From: Micromonospora sp. WMMD1155
Lineage (GTDB): Bacteria; Actinomycetota; Actinomycetes; Mycobacteriales; Micromonosporaceae
NCBI RefSeq assembly: GCF_029581275.1
Contig: NZ_CP120742.1
Coordinates: forward strand, 3,146,001 to 3,210,000
Length of the DNA: 64,000 nt
Direction of reading: 5' to 3'
A program made the position numbers and the translations under genes. A model generated the notes under the pieces. The model ran no database searches, was not told where the DNA came from, and saw nothing but the letters and a program-made list of their open reading frames with translations. Below, in pieces: positions 30,080 through 38,916 of this stretch. The first letter of the stretch is position 1, and each line of letters starts with the position of its first letter.

Positions 30080-31774
30080 GTGGTGAGCAAGCGCTTCACC
30101 GCCGGTGCTGTCGCGACCGCGGCAGTGTTGGCACTGACGGCTGCGGGGCTGGGTGTGCCGGCCAGCGCCGCACCGAGCTCGTCCCGCACCTTCACCGTCG
30201 TCGCCGAGGACGGTGTCGCCGCCGAGACGGCGGTAGCCGCGATCCGCGCGGCCGGCGGCACTGTGGTGTCGCGGTCCGACGAGGTCGGCATGTTCCAGGT
30301 CACCAGCGACCGGGCCGACTTCGCGGCCAAGGCGACCGCCGCGCCGACGCTGATCGGCGCCGCCGAGCAGAAGGCCATCGGCCGCAAGCCCAAGCTGGAC
30401 CGCGTCGAGCAGGAGCACCTGACGGCAGCCGCCGGGGCCGCTGCCGCTGGTGCCGCCGCCCGCAAGGGCACCAAGCTCGACCCGCTCGACGACAAGCTCT
30501 GGGGTCTGGCGATGCTCCGGGCCGACCAGGCCCGCAAGATCGAGCCGGGCGACCGTCGGGTGACCGTCGGCGTGCTCGACACCGGCGTCGACGCCAGCAA
30601 CCCGGACATCGCGCCGAACTTCAACTGGGCGCTGTCGCGCAACTTCGCACCCGACCTGACCGATGTGGACGGCCCCTGCGAGGTGCCGAGCTGCCTCGAC
30701 CCGGTGGGCACCGACGACGGTGGGCACGGCACCCACGTGGCCGGCACCATCGGCGCCGCCGCCAACGGGTTCGGCCTCTCCGGTGTCGCCCCGAACGTCT
30801 CGCTCGTCGAACTCAAGGGTGGCCAGGACTCCGGCTACTTCTTCCTTGAGCCGGTCGTCAACGCCCTCCTGCACGCCGGCCGGTCCGGCATCGACGTGGT
30901 CAACATGTCGTTCTACGTCGACCCGTGGCTCTACAACTGCACGGCCAACCCCGCCGACTCGCCGGAGGACCAGGCCGAGCAGCGCGCCATCATCAAGGCG
31001 ATGAAGCGGGCGCTGGTCTTCGCCCACAACAAGGGCGTCACCCTGGTCGGTGCGCTCGGCAACAACAACGAAGACCTGGGCGCGCCGCGCACCGACACCA
31101 CCAGCCCGGACTACGGCGCCGACCCGTACCCGCGGCCCATCGACAACGAGAGCTGCTGGGACCTGCCCACCGAAGGCCCGCACGTGATCGGTGTGTCGTC
31201 GGTCGGCCCGTCCGGCAAGAAGTCGGACTTCTCCAACTACGGCACCGAGCAGATCTCGGTCGCCGCTCCCGGCGGCTGGTTCCGGGACGGCTTCGGCACC
31301 GACACGTTCCGCACCGACGCCAACATGATCCTCTCCTCGTACCCGAAGCACGTGCTTCAGGAGGAGGGCTCCGTCGATGCCGACGGCAACATCGTCGCCG
31401 GTTTCGAGGAGTCGGTCTTCAAGCAGTGCAAGGCCAATGGTGAGTGCGGCTACTACACCTACCTCCAGGGCACCTCGATGGCGTCCCCGCACGCCGCCGG
31501 TGTCGCCGCGCTGATCGTCAGCCGGTACGGCAAGACGCAGGGCCGCTCCGGCTTCGGCATGTCGCCGGACCTGGTCGAGCAGCACCTTTACCGCACGGCC
31601 GCCGAGCACGCCTGCCCGGAGCCGCGGTTGCAGCAGTACCGCAACGAGGGCCGCGACGAGACCTACGACGCGTACTGCGCCGGTGGGGTCAACTTCAACG
31701 GCTTCTACGGCTACGGGATCGTCGACGCCTACGCGGCGGTGAAGACCCCGCTCAAGCCGAACGCCCGCCCGTAA
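30080..31774 (+). CDS. secreted S8 family serine protease (subtilase)
   Basis: A 564-residue protein with a signal peptide (cleavage near ASA-A, about residue 31), an inhibitor-I9-like propeptide (FTVVAEDGVAAETAVAAIRAAGG...) and a subtilisin catalytic domain. The triad is Asp167 (GVLDTGVD), His216 (GGHGTHVAG) and Ser466 (GTSMASPHAAG), with the oxyanion Asn in GALGNNNED. It should be an extracellular protease matured by autocleavage. The GTG at 30080 follows GAGAAG. A terminator lies 15 bases past the stop. Confidence 0.94.
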   Translation: MVSKRFTAGAVATAAVLALTAAGLGVPASAAPSSSRTFTVVAEDGVAAETAVAAIRAAGGTVVSRSDEVGMFQVTSDRADFAAKATAAPTLIGAAEQKAIGRKPKLDRVEQEHLTAAAGAAAAGAAARKGTKLDPLDDKLWGLAMLRADQARKIEPGDRRVTVGVLDTGVDASNPDIAPNFNWALSRNFAPDLTDVDGPCEVPSCLDPVGTDDGGHGTHVAGTIGAAANGFGLSGVAPNVSLVELKGGQDSGYFFLEPVVNALLHAGRSGIDVVNMSFYVDPWLYNCTANPADSPEDQAEQRAIIKAMKRALVFAHNKGVTLVGALGNNNEDLGAPRTDTTSPDYGADPYPRPIDNESCWDLPTEGPHVIGVSSVGPSGKKSDFSNYGTEQISVAAPGGWFRDGFGTDTFRTDANMILSSYPKHVLQEEGSVDADGNIVAGFEESVFKQCKANGECGYYTYLQGTSMASPHAAGVAALIVSRYGKTQGRSGFGMSPDLVEQHLYRTAAEHACPEPRLQQYRNEGRDETYDAYCAGGVNFNGFYGYGIVDAYAAVKTPLKPNARP

Positions 31775-31788
31775 GCACCATTCAACGT

Positions 31789-31816
31789 GGCCCGGTCGAC
31801 CACCGTCGACCGGGCC
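31789..31816 (+). terminator. intrinsic terminator of the subtilase gene
   Basis: Perfect 12-base arms GGCCCGGTCGAC / GTCGACCGGGCC with a CACC loop begin 15 bases after the stop and are followed by CGTTGCC. Confidence 0.85.
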
Positions 31817-31875
31817 CGTTGCCGTTCCGAGCGGTTGCCGGCGCGATCCGTGAAGCTTGATCGGCCCGACCCGTC

Positions 31876-31954
31876 TTGATTCACTCGGGTTCCTGAAAAC
31901 CGTGCTATCCCATGTGCGTTGACACCGCGCTTTGCAGGAATCCGAGTCGACCAA
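31876..31954. repeat. 79-bp imperfect palindromic element, copy A
   Basis: The element runs from TTGATTCACTCGGGTTCCTG to CAGGAATCCGAGTCGACCAA, and its ends pair as an imperfect inverted repeat. A second element at 33316-33394 has the same length, the same ends and the same layout. Both are non-coding and REP/MITE-like. They sit on either side of the DUF559 gene. Confidence 0.75.
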
Positions 31955-31974
31955 GGCCGAGCAGGTTGGGGTAG

Positions 31975-33150
31975 TCACCGTCGCCAGCCTCGGCTGGCCA
32001 GCGCGGTACGCACCTCGCGGAGCACTGCCGGAAACTCGCCGTGCAGCCGTCGACTCGTCACGTGCAATACCAGCCAACCCGCGCCGACCAGCAGGTTCAG
32101 TCTGCGGCGGTCGCGGTGCAGCTGCTCTGCGTCGGAGTGCCAACGCCCGTCGTACTCGACCGCTACCCGATATTCCGGCCACGCCAGGTCGGGGTGCAGG
32201 ACCACGCCGTTGGGCAGGCGTATCGGATGCTGGACGACCGGGCGCGGCAGCCCGCCCAGTACGAGACGCACGCGCAGGTGGGACTCAGGCGGAGACTGGG
32301 CTCCGCCGTCAGCCAGGTCGAAGAGCCACCGCGCCCGCCGCCCACCCGGCCGGTCGGCATTGCGGTCGGCCATGACTGCCAGCGTGTCTCGATCGGTCAA
32401 CCCCTGGCCGAGCAGCGAGTCGACGATGGCGATGGCGCGGAGCGGGTCAAGCCAGACGGCCGTTTCCCAGGCTGCCCGCTCGGGGTCGGAACGGGGGATC
32501 AGGCCACCCGGGTGACTGCTGAGACGGGGCATCAAGGCCGTCATCCGGCTGTCGCCCGGTCTGAATGTCCTGGCCTCTGGTCCGCCCGTCAAGGCATTGG
32601 GCCTGGTCGCCGTGTCTCCTGGTCTGGCGGTCGTGCCGTCAGGTCTGGTGGATGGCATGCCTCCTGGTCTGGTCGTCATGCCGCCCGGTGGCCGGCCTGC
32701 GGCCGGTGGACGCCCGGGGCCTGTCGTATGCCTAGGGCCGGGTGGACGGCGGAGGGACGGTGATTGCCCGACTCGCTCTGGCGCCCCGCTGTCGGGCAGT
32801 GAGGTGATGGCGTTGACGTGCACGCGGAGGCCGCGCTGTGGCCCGATTCGAGGCGATCGCGGCACGAGAACGTGTACGTCGTCGGTGAAGGCCGCGGCGT
32901 GTTCGACACCGAGCAGGTACGCGGCTGACGGGCCTCCGACGGTCACCCCGGGCGGAAGCCGGAGCAGCGCGGCGCGACAGGCCAGGGCGTGGTCCCGGTC
33001 GAGCCGTGCGTCGGCGTAGATGTCGTGGCGCAGCCGCACCCAGGCGGCGCTGCGCAGCTGGTGTTCGGTGAGCAGGCCCTCTCGGACGGCGTCGGAGCCA
33101 CGGAAGACCTGCCAGTTCAGGGCATCGGGGCGGTGCGGACGAGGTGGCAT
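31975..33150 (-). CDS. DUF559 (Vsr-like nuclease fold) protein with AbiEi-like N-terminus
   Basis: A 391-residue protein. Residues about 5-95 resemble the winged N-terminus of AbiEi-type proteins (FRGSDAVREGLLTEHQLRSAAWVRLRHDIYADARL). Residues about 105-215 contain a Pro/Thr/Arg/Gly-rich low-complexity insert. The C-terminal DUF559 domain holds SPPESHLRVRLVLGGLPRPVVQHPI, HPDLAWPEYRVAVEYDGRWH and QLHRDRRRLNLLVGAGWLVLHVTS, the Glu-Asp-Glu pattern of Vsr/PD-(D/E)xK-like nucleases. The role is unproven; defence or DNA repair are possible. The ATG at 33150 precedes the first conserved residues; it has no ribosome site. It is flanked by two 79-bp palindromic elements. Confidence 0.7.
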   Translation of the reverse strand: MPPRPHRPDALNWQVFRGSDAVREGLLTEHQLRSAAWVRLRHDIYADARLDRDHALACRAALLRLPPGVTVGGPSAAYLLGVEHAAAFTDDVHVLVPRSPRIGPQRGLRVHVNAITSLPDSGAPERVGQSPSLRRPPGPRHTTGPGRPPAAGRPPGGMTTRPGGMPSTRPDGTTARPGDTATRPNALTGGPEARTFRPGDSRMTALMPRLSSHPGGLIPRSDPERAAWETAVWLDPLRAIAIVDSLLGQGLTDRDTLAVMADRNADRPGGRRARWLFDLADGGAQSPPESHLRVRLVLGGLPRPVVQHPIRLPNGVVLHPDLAWPEYRVAVEYDGRWHSDAEQLHRDRRRLNLLVGAGWLVLHVTSRRLHGEFPAVLREVRTALASRGWRR

Positions 33151-33315
33151 GCGGAGTAGCCTGCCGACTGCCGACCGGGCGCCGAAACCCCTGTGGATAA
33201 CCGCCCCGGGACGGCCGCCCAACCCTGTGGACGACCGGGATTCCGCCCGCTGGTCGTGGTATGACGCGTCCCGCGTTGTGGCCGATCGGGGTCCGTCACC
33301 GGGCGGGCTCGGAGG

Positions 33316-33394
33316 TTGATCCACTCGCGTTTCCGGAAGTCGGGCCATCAACGGCAGCGCGATACCGCGACATCCGTGAACCCGAGTTGATCAA
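33316..33394. repeat. 79-bp imperfect palindromic element, copy B
   Basis: It runs from TTGATCCACTCGCGTTTCCG to GTGAACCCGAGTTGATCAA. The terminal 12 bases pair with one mismatch. It is exactly as long as copy A at 31876 and shares its ends, with a diverged centre. The surrounding gap 33151-33468 also has a GTGACTGGC(C/T)TCGG direct repeat near 33413 and 33452 and no gene. Confidence 0.75.
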
Positions 33395-33468
33395 GCCGCA
33401 GGTGGGTGCGACGGTGACTGGCCTCGGGTCAGCTCGAAGGCGGCGGTCGGGGGTGACTGGCTTCGGGG

Positions 33469-34560
33469 TCAGGTCAGGGTGGCGGCGACGGACCTGGCGG
33501 CGGCCAGCACCTGAGGGCCGATCTCGTCGACGTCCAGCGGGGCGAGGGCGACCACCCCGACGCTGGCCTCCAGGCCGGGTACGCCGAGCACCGGCGCGGC
33601 CACCCCGTACGCCCCGGACTGCAGCTCTCCGCTGCTGCTCACCGGGTCGGCCAGTCCGGCTCGACCGGCCAGGATGGCCCGGCCCGCCGCCCCTCGATCC
33701 AGCGGATGCCGTGCTCCGGCCCGGTACGCGACGTGGAACGACGTCCAGCTCGGCTCGACCACGGCCAGCGCGACACCCTCGCCGGCCTCGACCACCGTCA
33801 GGTGCGCGGTCGCACCGGCCTGCTCGGCGAGGCGTCGCAGCGCGGGCAGCGCGCCCTCGGCGAGCAACGGCTGGGCGCGTCGGGCCAGGTGCAACAGGCC
33901 GGCGCCGAGGCGCAGTCGGCCGTCGGCGTCCCGACGCAGCATGCCGTGCCCGACCAGCGGGCTGACCAGTCGGTAGACGGCTGCCCGCCCGATGTCGAGT
34001 CGGTGCGCGGCCTCGGTGACGGTCAGACCAGCCGAGGCGTCCGCGACCAGGTGCAGCAACCGCAACCCCCGGTCCAGGGTCTGCGACGCCTCCCCGGCCC
34101 GCCCCGCGACGCCGTCGGTTCGCCCCGCGAGACCGTCGGTTCGCCCCGCGAGACCGTCGGTTCGCCCCGCGAGACCGCCGGGCCGCGCCGCAGCAACGTC
34201 GGCGTCGGCCCGCCCCGTGCCGCCGTCGGTTCGCCCCGCGAGACCGCCGGGCCGCGCCGCAGCAACGTCGGCGTCGGCCCGCCCCGTGCCGCCGTCGGGC
34301 CGCCCCGCGAGACCGCCGGGCCGCCCCGCAGCAACGTCGGCGTCGGCCCGCCCCGTGCCGCCGTCGCTTCGCCCCGCGAGACCGCCGGGCCGCCCCGCAG
34401 CAACGTCGGCGTCGGCATCCCGCCGCGCCCCGACGCCGTCGGCCTGCGCCGTTACCCCGTCGGCCGGGCTCAGGAGCCCGGCGGCGGGGGCGCCGGGGTC
34501 GGCGGGAGTGTCACCGGAGCGTGCGGTCGCATCCACGCCTGGCAGCGTACGACCCGGCAC
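33469..34560 (-). CDS. IclR family transcriptional regulator with repeat-expanded N-terminus
   Basis: About 363 residues. The C-terminal 215 form a complete IclR protein: a winged HTH (QTLDRGLRLLHLVADASAGLTVTEAAHRLDIGRAAVYRLVSPLVGHGML) and an effector domain (TAHLTVVEAGEGVALAVVEPSW, GAAGRAILAG). The first 150 residues are Gly/Ala/Arg/Asp-rich tandem repeats (23-residue units with DADVAAGRPGGLAGR, then LAGRTDG units), which IclR proteins normally lack. The start is uncertain: GTG at 34560, or GTG at 34536 behind a TACGCT element (leaderless). No ATG/GTG lies between the repeats and the HTH, so the repeats seem to be translated. Divergent from cysS. The target is unknown. Confidence 0.75.
   Translation of the reverse strand: MPGRTLPGVDATARSGDTPADPGAPAAGLLSPADGVTAQADGVGARRDADADVAAGRPGGLAGRSDGGTGRADADVAAGRPGGLAGRPDGGTGRADADVAAARPGGLAGRTDGGTGRADADVAAARPGGLAGRTDGLAGRTDGLAGRTDGVAGRAGEASQTLDRGLRLLHLVADASAGLTVTEAAHRLDIGRAAVYRLVSPLVGHGMLRRDADGRLRLGAGLLHLARRAQPLLAEGALPALRRLAEQAGATAHLTVVEAGEGVALAVVEPSWTSFHVAYRAGARHPLDRGAAGRAILAGRAGLADPVSSSGELQSGAYGVAAPVLGVPGLEASVGVVALAPLDVDEIGPQVLAAARSVAATLT
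34104..34418 (-). repeat. 21-bp and 69-bp in-frame tandem repeats in the IclR gene
   Basis: Three 21-base units (CCGTCGGTTCGCCCCGCGAGA) at about 34104-34170 are followed by three 69-base units starting at 34171, 34240 and 34309, with a partial fourth from 34378. Both periods are multiples of three, so copy changes keep the frame open. The 69-base units contain the 21-base sequence, implying that one array grew from the other. Confidence 0.9.
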
Positions 34561-34599
34561 CGGCGGACTCGGACAGGCACGGACAGCTACCCTTGTACG

Positions 34600-36015
34600 G
34601 TGACGCTACGCCTGTATGACACCGCCACCCGATCGGTGCGGGACTTCGTCCCGCGGGAAGCCGGCAAGGTGGGGGTCTACCTGTGTGGTCTCACTCTTCA
34701 GGCCCCGCCGCACATCGGTCACCTTCGCTCGGGCGTCAACTATGACGTGCTGCGTCGCTGGCTGTCGGCCGCCGGCTACCAGGTCACCTTCATCCGCAAC
34801 CTGACCGACATCGACGACAAGATCCTCGTCAAGGCCGGGGACCAGGGGCGACCGTTCTGGTCGATCGCGTACGCGAACGAGTTGCTCCTCGCCGAGTCGT
34901 ACCGGTCGTTGAACGTGCTGCCGCCCACCTACGAGCCGCGCGCCACCGGGCACATCCCGGAGATGCACGAGCTGATCACGAAGTTGATCGCCGACGGGCA
35001 CGCGTACCCGGCCACCGACGGGTCCGGTGACGTCTACTTCGACGTGGCTTCCTGGCCGGCGTACGGGTCGCTGTCGGGTCAGTCACCGGACGCGATGCAG
35101 TCGGCCGGGGACGCGCCTGACCGGGGCAAACGGGACCCGCGTGACTTCGCGCTCTGGAAGGGGGCCAAACCGGACGAGCCGGCGGACGCGTACTGGCCGT
35201 CGCCGTGGGGGTTGGGTCGTCCGGGCTGGCACATCGAGTGCTCGGCGATGTGCTGGCGGTATCTCGGCCCGGAGTTCGACATCCACGGCGGTGGGCTGGA
35301 CCTGACGTTCCCCCACCACGAGAACGAGATCGCCCAGTCCAACGCCGCCGGGCTGCCGTTCGCCCGCTACTGGGTGCACCACGGCCTGCTCAGCATCGGC
35401 GGGGCCAAGATGGGCAAGTCCGCGGGCAACGCGTTGGGCCTGGCGTACGTCGACTCGCTGGGCGTGCGGCCGGTGGAGCTGCGCTACTACTACGCCGCCG
35501 CGCACTACCGCTCGGTGATCGACTACTCGGAGGAGTCGCTGCGCGAGTCGGCCACCGCGTACCGCCGGATCGAGGGTTTCGTGCAGCGGGCGGCGGAGCG
35601 GGTCGGCGCCGGGCAGCTCGGCGAGCTACCGGCCGGGTTCGTGGCGGCGATGGACGACGACCTCAACACGTCCGCCGCGCTGGCCGTTCTGCAACAGCAC
35701 CTGCGGGACGGCAACACCGCGTTGACCGCCGGCGACGATGTGACTGTCCGCACCACCCTGGCCGCGGTGCGAGCGATGCTGGATATCCTCGGTATCGACC
35801 CCCTGGACCCGGCCTGGACCGGTGGCGGCCGATCGAATGATCTCCGTGCCGTGGTGGACTCCCTGATCGCGCTGGCTCTGGAGCAGCGCGCACAGGCCCG
35901 GGGCCGCAAGGACTGGGCCGCCGCCGACGCGGTACGTGACCAGCTCAAGCTGGCCGGCGTGGCGGTCGAGGACACCCCCCAGGGCCCCCGTTGGACTATT
36001 GGAGAGCAGGACTGA
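34600..36015 (+). CDS. cysS: cysteinyl-tRNA synthetase
   Basis: A 471-residue class I synthetase charging tRNA-Cys. HIGH motif [19 protein letters not shown]. Zinc ligands in [13 protein letters not shown] and HHENEIAQ. Full-length C-terminal DALR/anticodon part ([37 protein letters not shown]), which separates it from the shorter mycothiol enzyme MshC. The KMSKS loop reads KMGKSAGN, and the first Cys motif CGLTLQAP differs from the common CGPTVQ. The GTG at 34600 has no ribosome site and TACCCT about 7 bases upstream, so it may be leaderless. It overlaps rlmB by one base. Confidence 0.95.
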   Translation: MTLRLYDTATRSVRDFVPREAGKVGVYLCGLTLQAPPHIGHLRSGVNYDVLRRWLSAAGYQVTFIRNLTDIDDKILVKAGDQGRPFWSIAYANELLLAESYRSLNVLPPTYEPRATGHIPEMHELITKLIADGHAYPATDGSGDVYFDVASWPAYGSLSGQSPDAMQSAGDAPDRGKRDPRDFALWKGAKPDEPADAYWPSPWGLGRPGWHIECSAMCWRYLGPEFDIHGGGLDLTFPHHENEIAQSNAAGLPFARYWVHHGLLSIGGAKMGKSAGNALGLAYVDSLGVRPVELRYYYAAAHYRSVIDYSEESLRESATAYRRIEGFVQRAAERVGAGQLGELPAGFVAAMDDDLNTSAALAVLQQHLRDGNTALTAGDDVTVRTTLAAVRAMLDILGIDPLDPAWTGGGRSNDLRAVVDSLIALALEQRAQARGRKDWAAADAVRDQLKLAGVAVEDTPQGPRWTIGEQD

Positions 36016-37145
36016 TGGCCGGCAACTCGCAGCGCCGTGGCCGGCGACTGACGTCGAAGGCAGGCGCCCCCAAGGGCTCCGGCGGCAAGAACAAGGACTC
36101 GCTGGCCGGGCGGGGCCGCACCCTGCCCGCCGACGAGCGCCCCTGGCACAAGGGCTACTCGGGCACCGAGAAGCTGCCCCAGCGCACCGCCTGGAAGCAG
36201 GAGAAGGAGCGCCGGGCGGCGGCCGAGGAGGGGCGCGCCCCGAAGATCGGTCAGCCGGGCAGCAAGGACACCACCTGGGGCAAGGGCGGCGGTCGGGGCG
36301 TACCGGTCGGTCGGGGTGCGACCGGCGGTCGGGGTGGCAAGCCCACCGCGCGCTCCGGCCCCCGGGTCACCCCGGGGCGCAAGTCCAACCCGTCGAAGGA
36401 CAGCCCGGAGCTGTTGGTCGGGCGTAACCCGGTGCTGGAGGCGCTGCGCGCCCAGGTGCCGGCGACGGCGCTCTACACGGCCCAGGGCATCGACATGGAC
36501 GAGCGGACCAAGGAGATCATCCGGACCGCCGCCGACCGGGGCATCGCCAACCTGGAGATCAGCCGGGCCGAGCTGGACCGGATGACCGGCGGGGTGCTGC
36601 ACCAGGGCGTCGGGTTGCAGGTGCCGCCCTTCGCGTACCAGCCGTTCGAGGACATGGTCGCCGCTTCCCTGGAGCAGCAGGCCCCGCTGCTGGTCGCGCT
36701 CGACGGTGTCACCGACCCGCGCAACCTGGGTGCCGTGATCCGGTCGGCCGCCGCGTTCGGCGCGCAGGGTGTCTTCGTACCCGAGCGGCGTGCTGCCGGG
36801 ATCACCGCGACCGCCTGGCGGACCAGTGCCGGCGCGGCCGCGCGGGTGCCCGTGGCGCAGGTGACCAACCTGACCCGGTCGTTGAAGGCGTGCCGGGACG
36901 CCGGCTTCATGGTCGTCGGCCTGGACGCCGACGGCGACACCGACCTGTACGACCTGGAGGCCGCGGTCGGGCCGCTGGTGGTGGTGGTCGGTTCCGAGGG
37001 CCGTGGTCTTTCCCGCCTGGTCGGCGAGACCTGCGACCTGACCGTCGGCATCCCGATGATCTCCGAGGTCGAGTCGCTCAACGCCAGCGTGGCGGCGGCG
37101 GTCGCCCTGGCCGAGGTCGCCCGGCGGCGTTCCGTCGAGCTGTAG
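36015..37145 (+). CDS. rlmB: 23S rRNA (guanosine-2'-O-)-methyltransferase RlmB-type (TrmH/SpoU family)
   Basis: A 376-residue protein. The first 130 residues are basic, Gly/Lys/Arg-rich and probably disordered (RNA contact). Then come the substrate-binding domain (LLVGRNPVLEALRAQVPATALY) and the knotted SPOUT domain with motif 1 DPRNLGAVIRSAAAFGAQGV, motif 2 VVVVGSEGRGLSRL and motif 3 IPMISEVESLNASVAAAVAL. It methylates ribose in 23S rRNA. The start ATG shares its A with the cysS stop (TGATG), so it is translationally coupled; cysS-rlmB is a common actinobacterial pair. A terminator follows. Confidence 0.93.
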   Translation: MAGNSQRRGRRLTSKAGAPKGSGGKNKDSLAGRGRTLPADERPWHKGYSGTEKLPQRTAWKQEKERRAAAEEGRAPKIGQPGSKDTTWGKGGGRGVPVGRGATGGRGGKPTARSGPRVTPGRKSNPSKDSPELLVGRNPVLEALRAQVPATALYTAQGIDMDERTKEIIRTAADRGIANLEISRAELDRMTGGVLHQGVGLQVPPFAYQPFEDMVAASLEQQAPLLVALDGVTDPRNLGAVIRSAAAFGAQGVFVPERRAAGITATAWRTSAGAAARVPVAQVTNLTRSLKACRDAGFMVVGLDADGDTDLYDLEAAVGPLVVVVGSEGRGLSRLVGETCDLTVGIPMISEVESLNASVAAAVALAEVARRRSVEL

Positions 37146-37152
37146 ACCAGGT

Positions 37153-37180
37153 CCAGCCCCTCCCGTGCGGGAGGGGCTGG
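37153..37180 (+). terminator. intrinsic terminator of cysS-rlmB
   Basis: Perfect 12-base arms CCAGCCCCTCCC / GGGAGGGGCTGG with a GTGC loop start 8 bases past the rlmB stop. Confidence 0.88.
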
Positions 37181-37274
37181 ATCTGGTGGGTCCACGCGAC
37201 GAACAGTGCCGCCCCCGGCTCGGGCCACCCCAGGAATGGCTCCAGGGTCTGACAACCCCTCGCCGGTACGACGA

Positions 37275-37306
37275 AGGGGGCGGCCCGCCGAAGCGGACCG
37301 CCCCCT
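37275..37306 (-). terminator. intrinsic terminator of the MsiK-like gene
   Basis: Arms AGGGGGCGG (37275-37283) and CCGCCCCCT (37298-37306) with a GC-rich self-pairing loop lie 18 bases past the stop of the minus-strand ABC ATPase gene. Confidence 0.8.
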
Positions 37307-37323
37307 GTCGGTGCGGCGTTACG

Positions 37324-38415
<1,092 letters not shown>

Positions 38416-38766
38416 GGTGAAGCGCTTCCTTTCACCGGCAGGAACGTGCCGGACGATCCGAGTGAAGGAGCGACCGGCACGTATCCGCGCCGGTCAACGG
38501 ACGGCGGCTCGGTCGCGAGGGCGCCGGGTCGTCGTCCGTGTCATGAACCGTAAACGTGTTTCCCCGTGCTGCCAAGGTGAGGGAGCATCGAACGACGGCG
38601 GCCCGGCTACGCATTCCGGTCACTCCGGCACGGTCGGACATCAATCGACGCGTCGCCGGGCGGCGTGAAGACGTTCCGGCGTCGGGTTGTTGACGTTTCC
38701 CGTGCTCGGGAGGCCTCGCGAGCGGGATATCCGGAAGTCACTCGCTATGCTGACCTCGACACACGC
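38416..38766. other. 351-bp intergenic region with msiK and tRNA-Thr promoters
   Basis: No gene is supported. The left part is the msiK 5' region. The right part should carry the tRNA promoter: TATGCT at 38746-38751 lies 15 bases before the mature tRNA 5' end and could be its -10; a TTGACG at 38691-38696 is too far away to be its -35. Confidence 0.45.
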
Positions 38767-38843
38767 GCCCCTGTAGCTCAGCTGGCCAGAGCACTCGCCT
38801 TGTAAGCGAGATGTCGCCGGTTCGATCCCGGCCGGGGGCTCCA
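38767..38843 (+). tRNA. tRNA-Thr (anticodon TGT)
   Basis: A 77-nt cloverleaf. The acceptor stem GCCCCTG pairs with CGGGGGC, the D-arm contains AGCTCAGCTGG, the anticodon loop is CTTGTAA with TGT at positions 34-36, the T-arm is CCGGTTCGATCCCGG, and the discriminator T is followed by an encoded CCA. It decodes ACA. The 3' half is the attachment site of the element to its right. The gene remains whole because the element carries the matching sequence. Confidence 0.97.
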
Positions 38844-38844
38844 T
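38799..38844. other. attL, 46-bp attachment site in the tRNA-Thr 3' half
   Basis: A 46-base sequence from the anticodon loop (CTTGTAAGCGAGATGTCGCC) to the T after CCA is repeated identically at 54191-54236. Flanks differ on both sides (C versus G before; A versus C after), which fixes the limits. Confidence 0.95.
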
Positions 38845-38890
38845 ATCTACAAGGCTTTTCCCGATCGGCACTGCCACAAGTCGACCGGTT

Positions 38891-38911
38891 GACAGCAACG
38901 CTGACAGCAAC
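38891..38911. promoter_or_regulatory. two GACAGCAAC direct repeats beside attL (candidate Int arm sites)
   Basis: GACAGCAAC occurs at 38891-38899 and 38903-38911, a 12-base period, between attL and the int stop. The same 9-mer with the same 12-base spacing occurs beside attR. Presence at both ends of the element marks them as probable arm-type binding sites of the integrase. Confidence 0.65.
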
Positions 38912-38916
38912 GGCCC

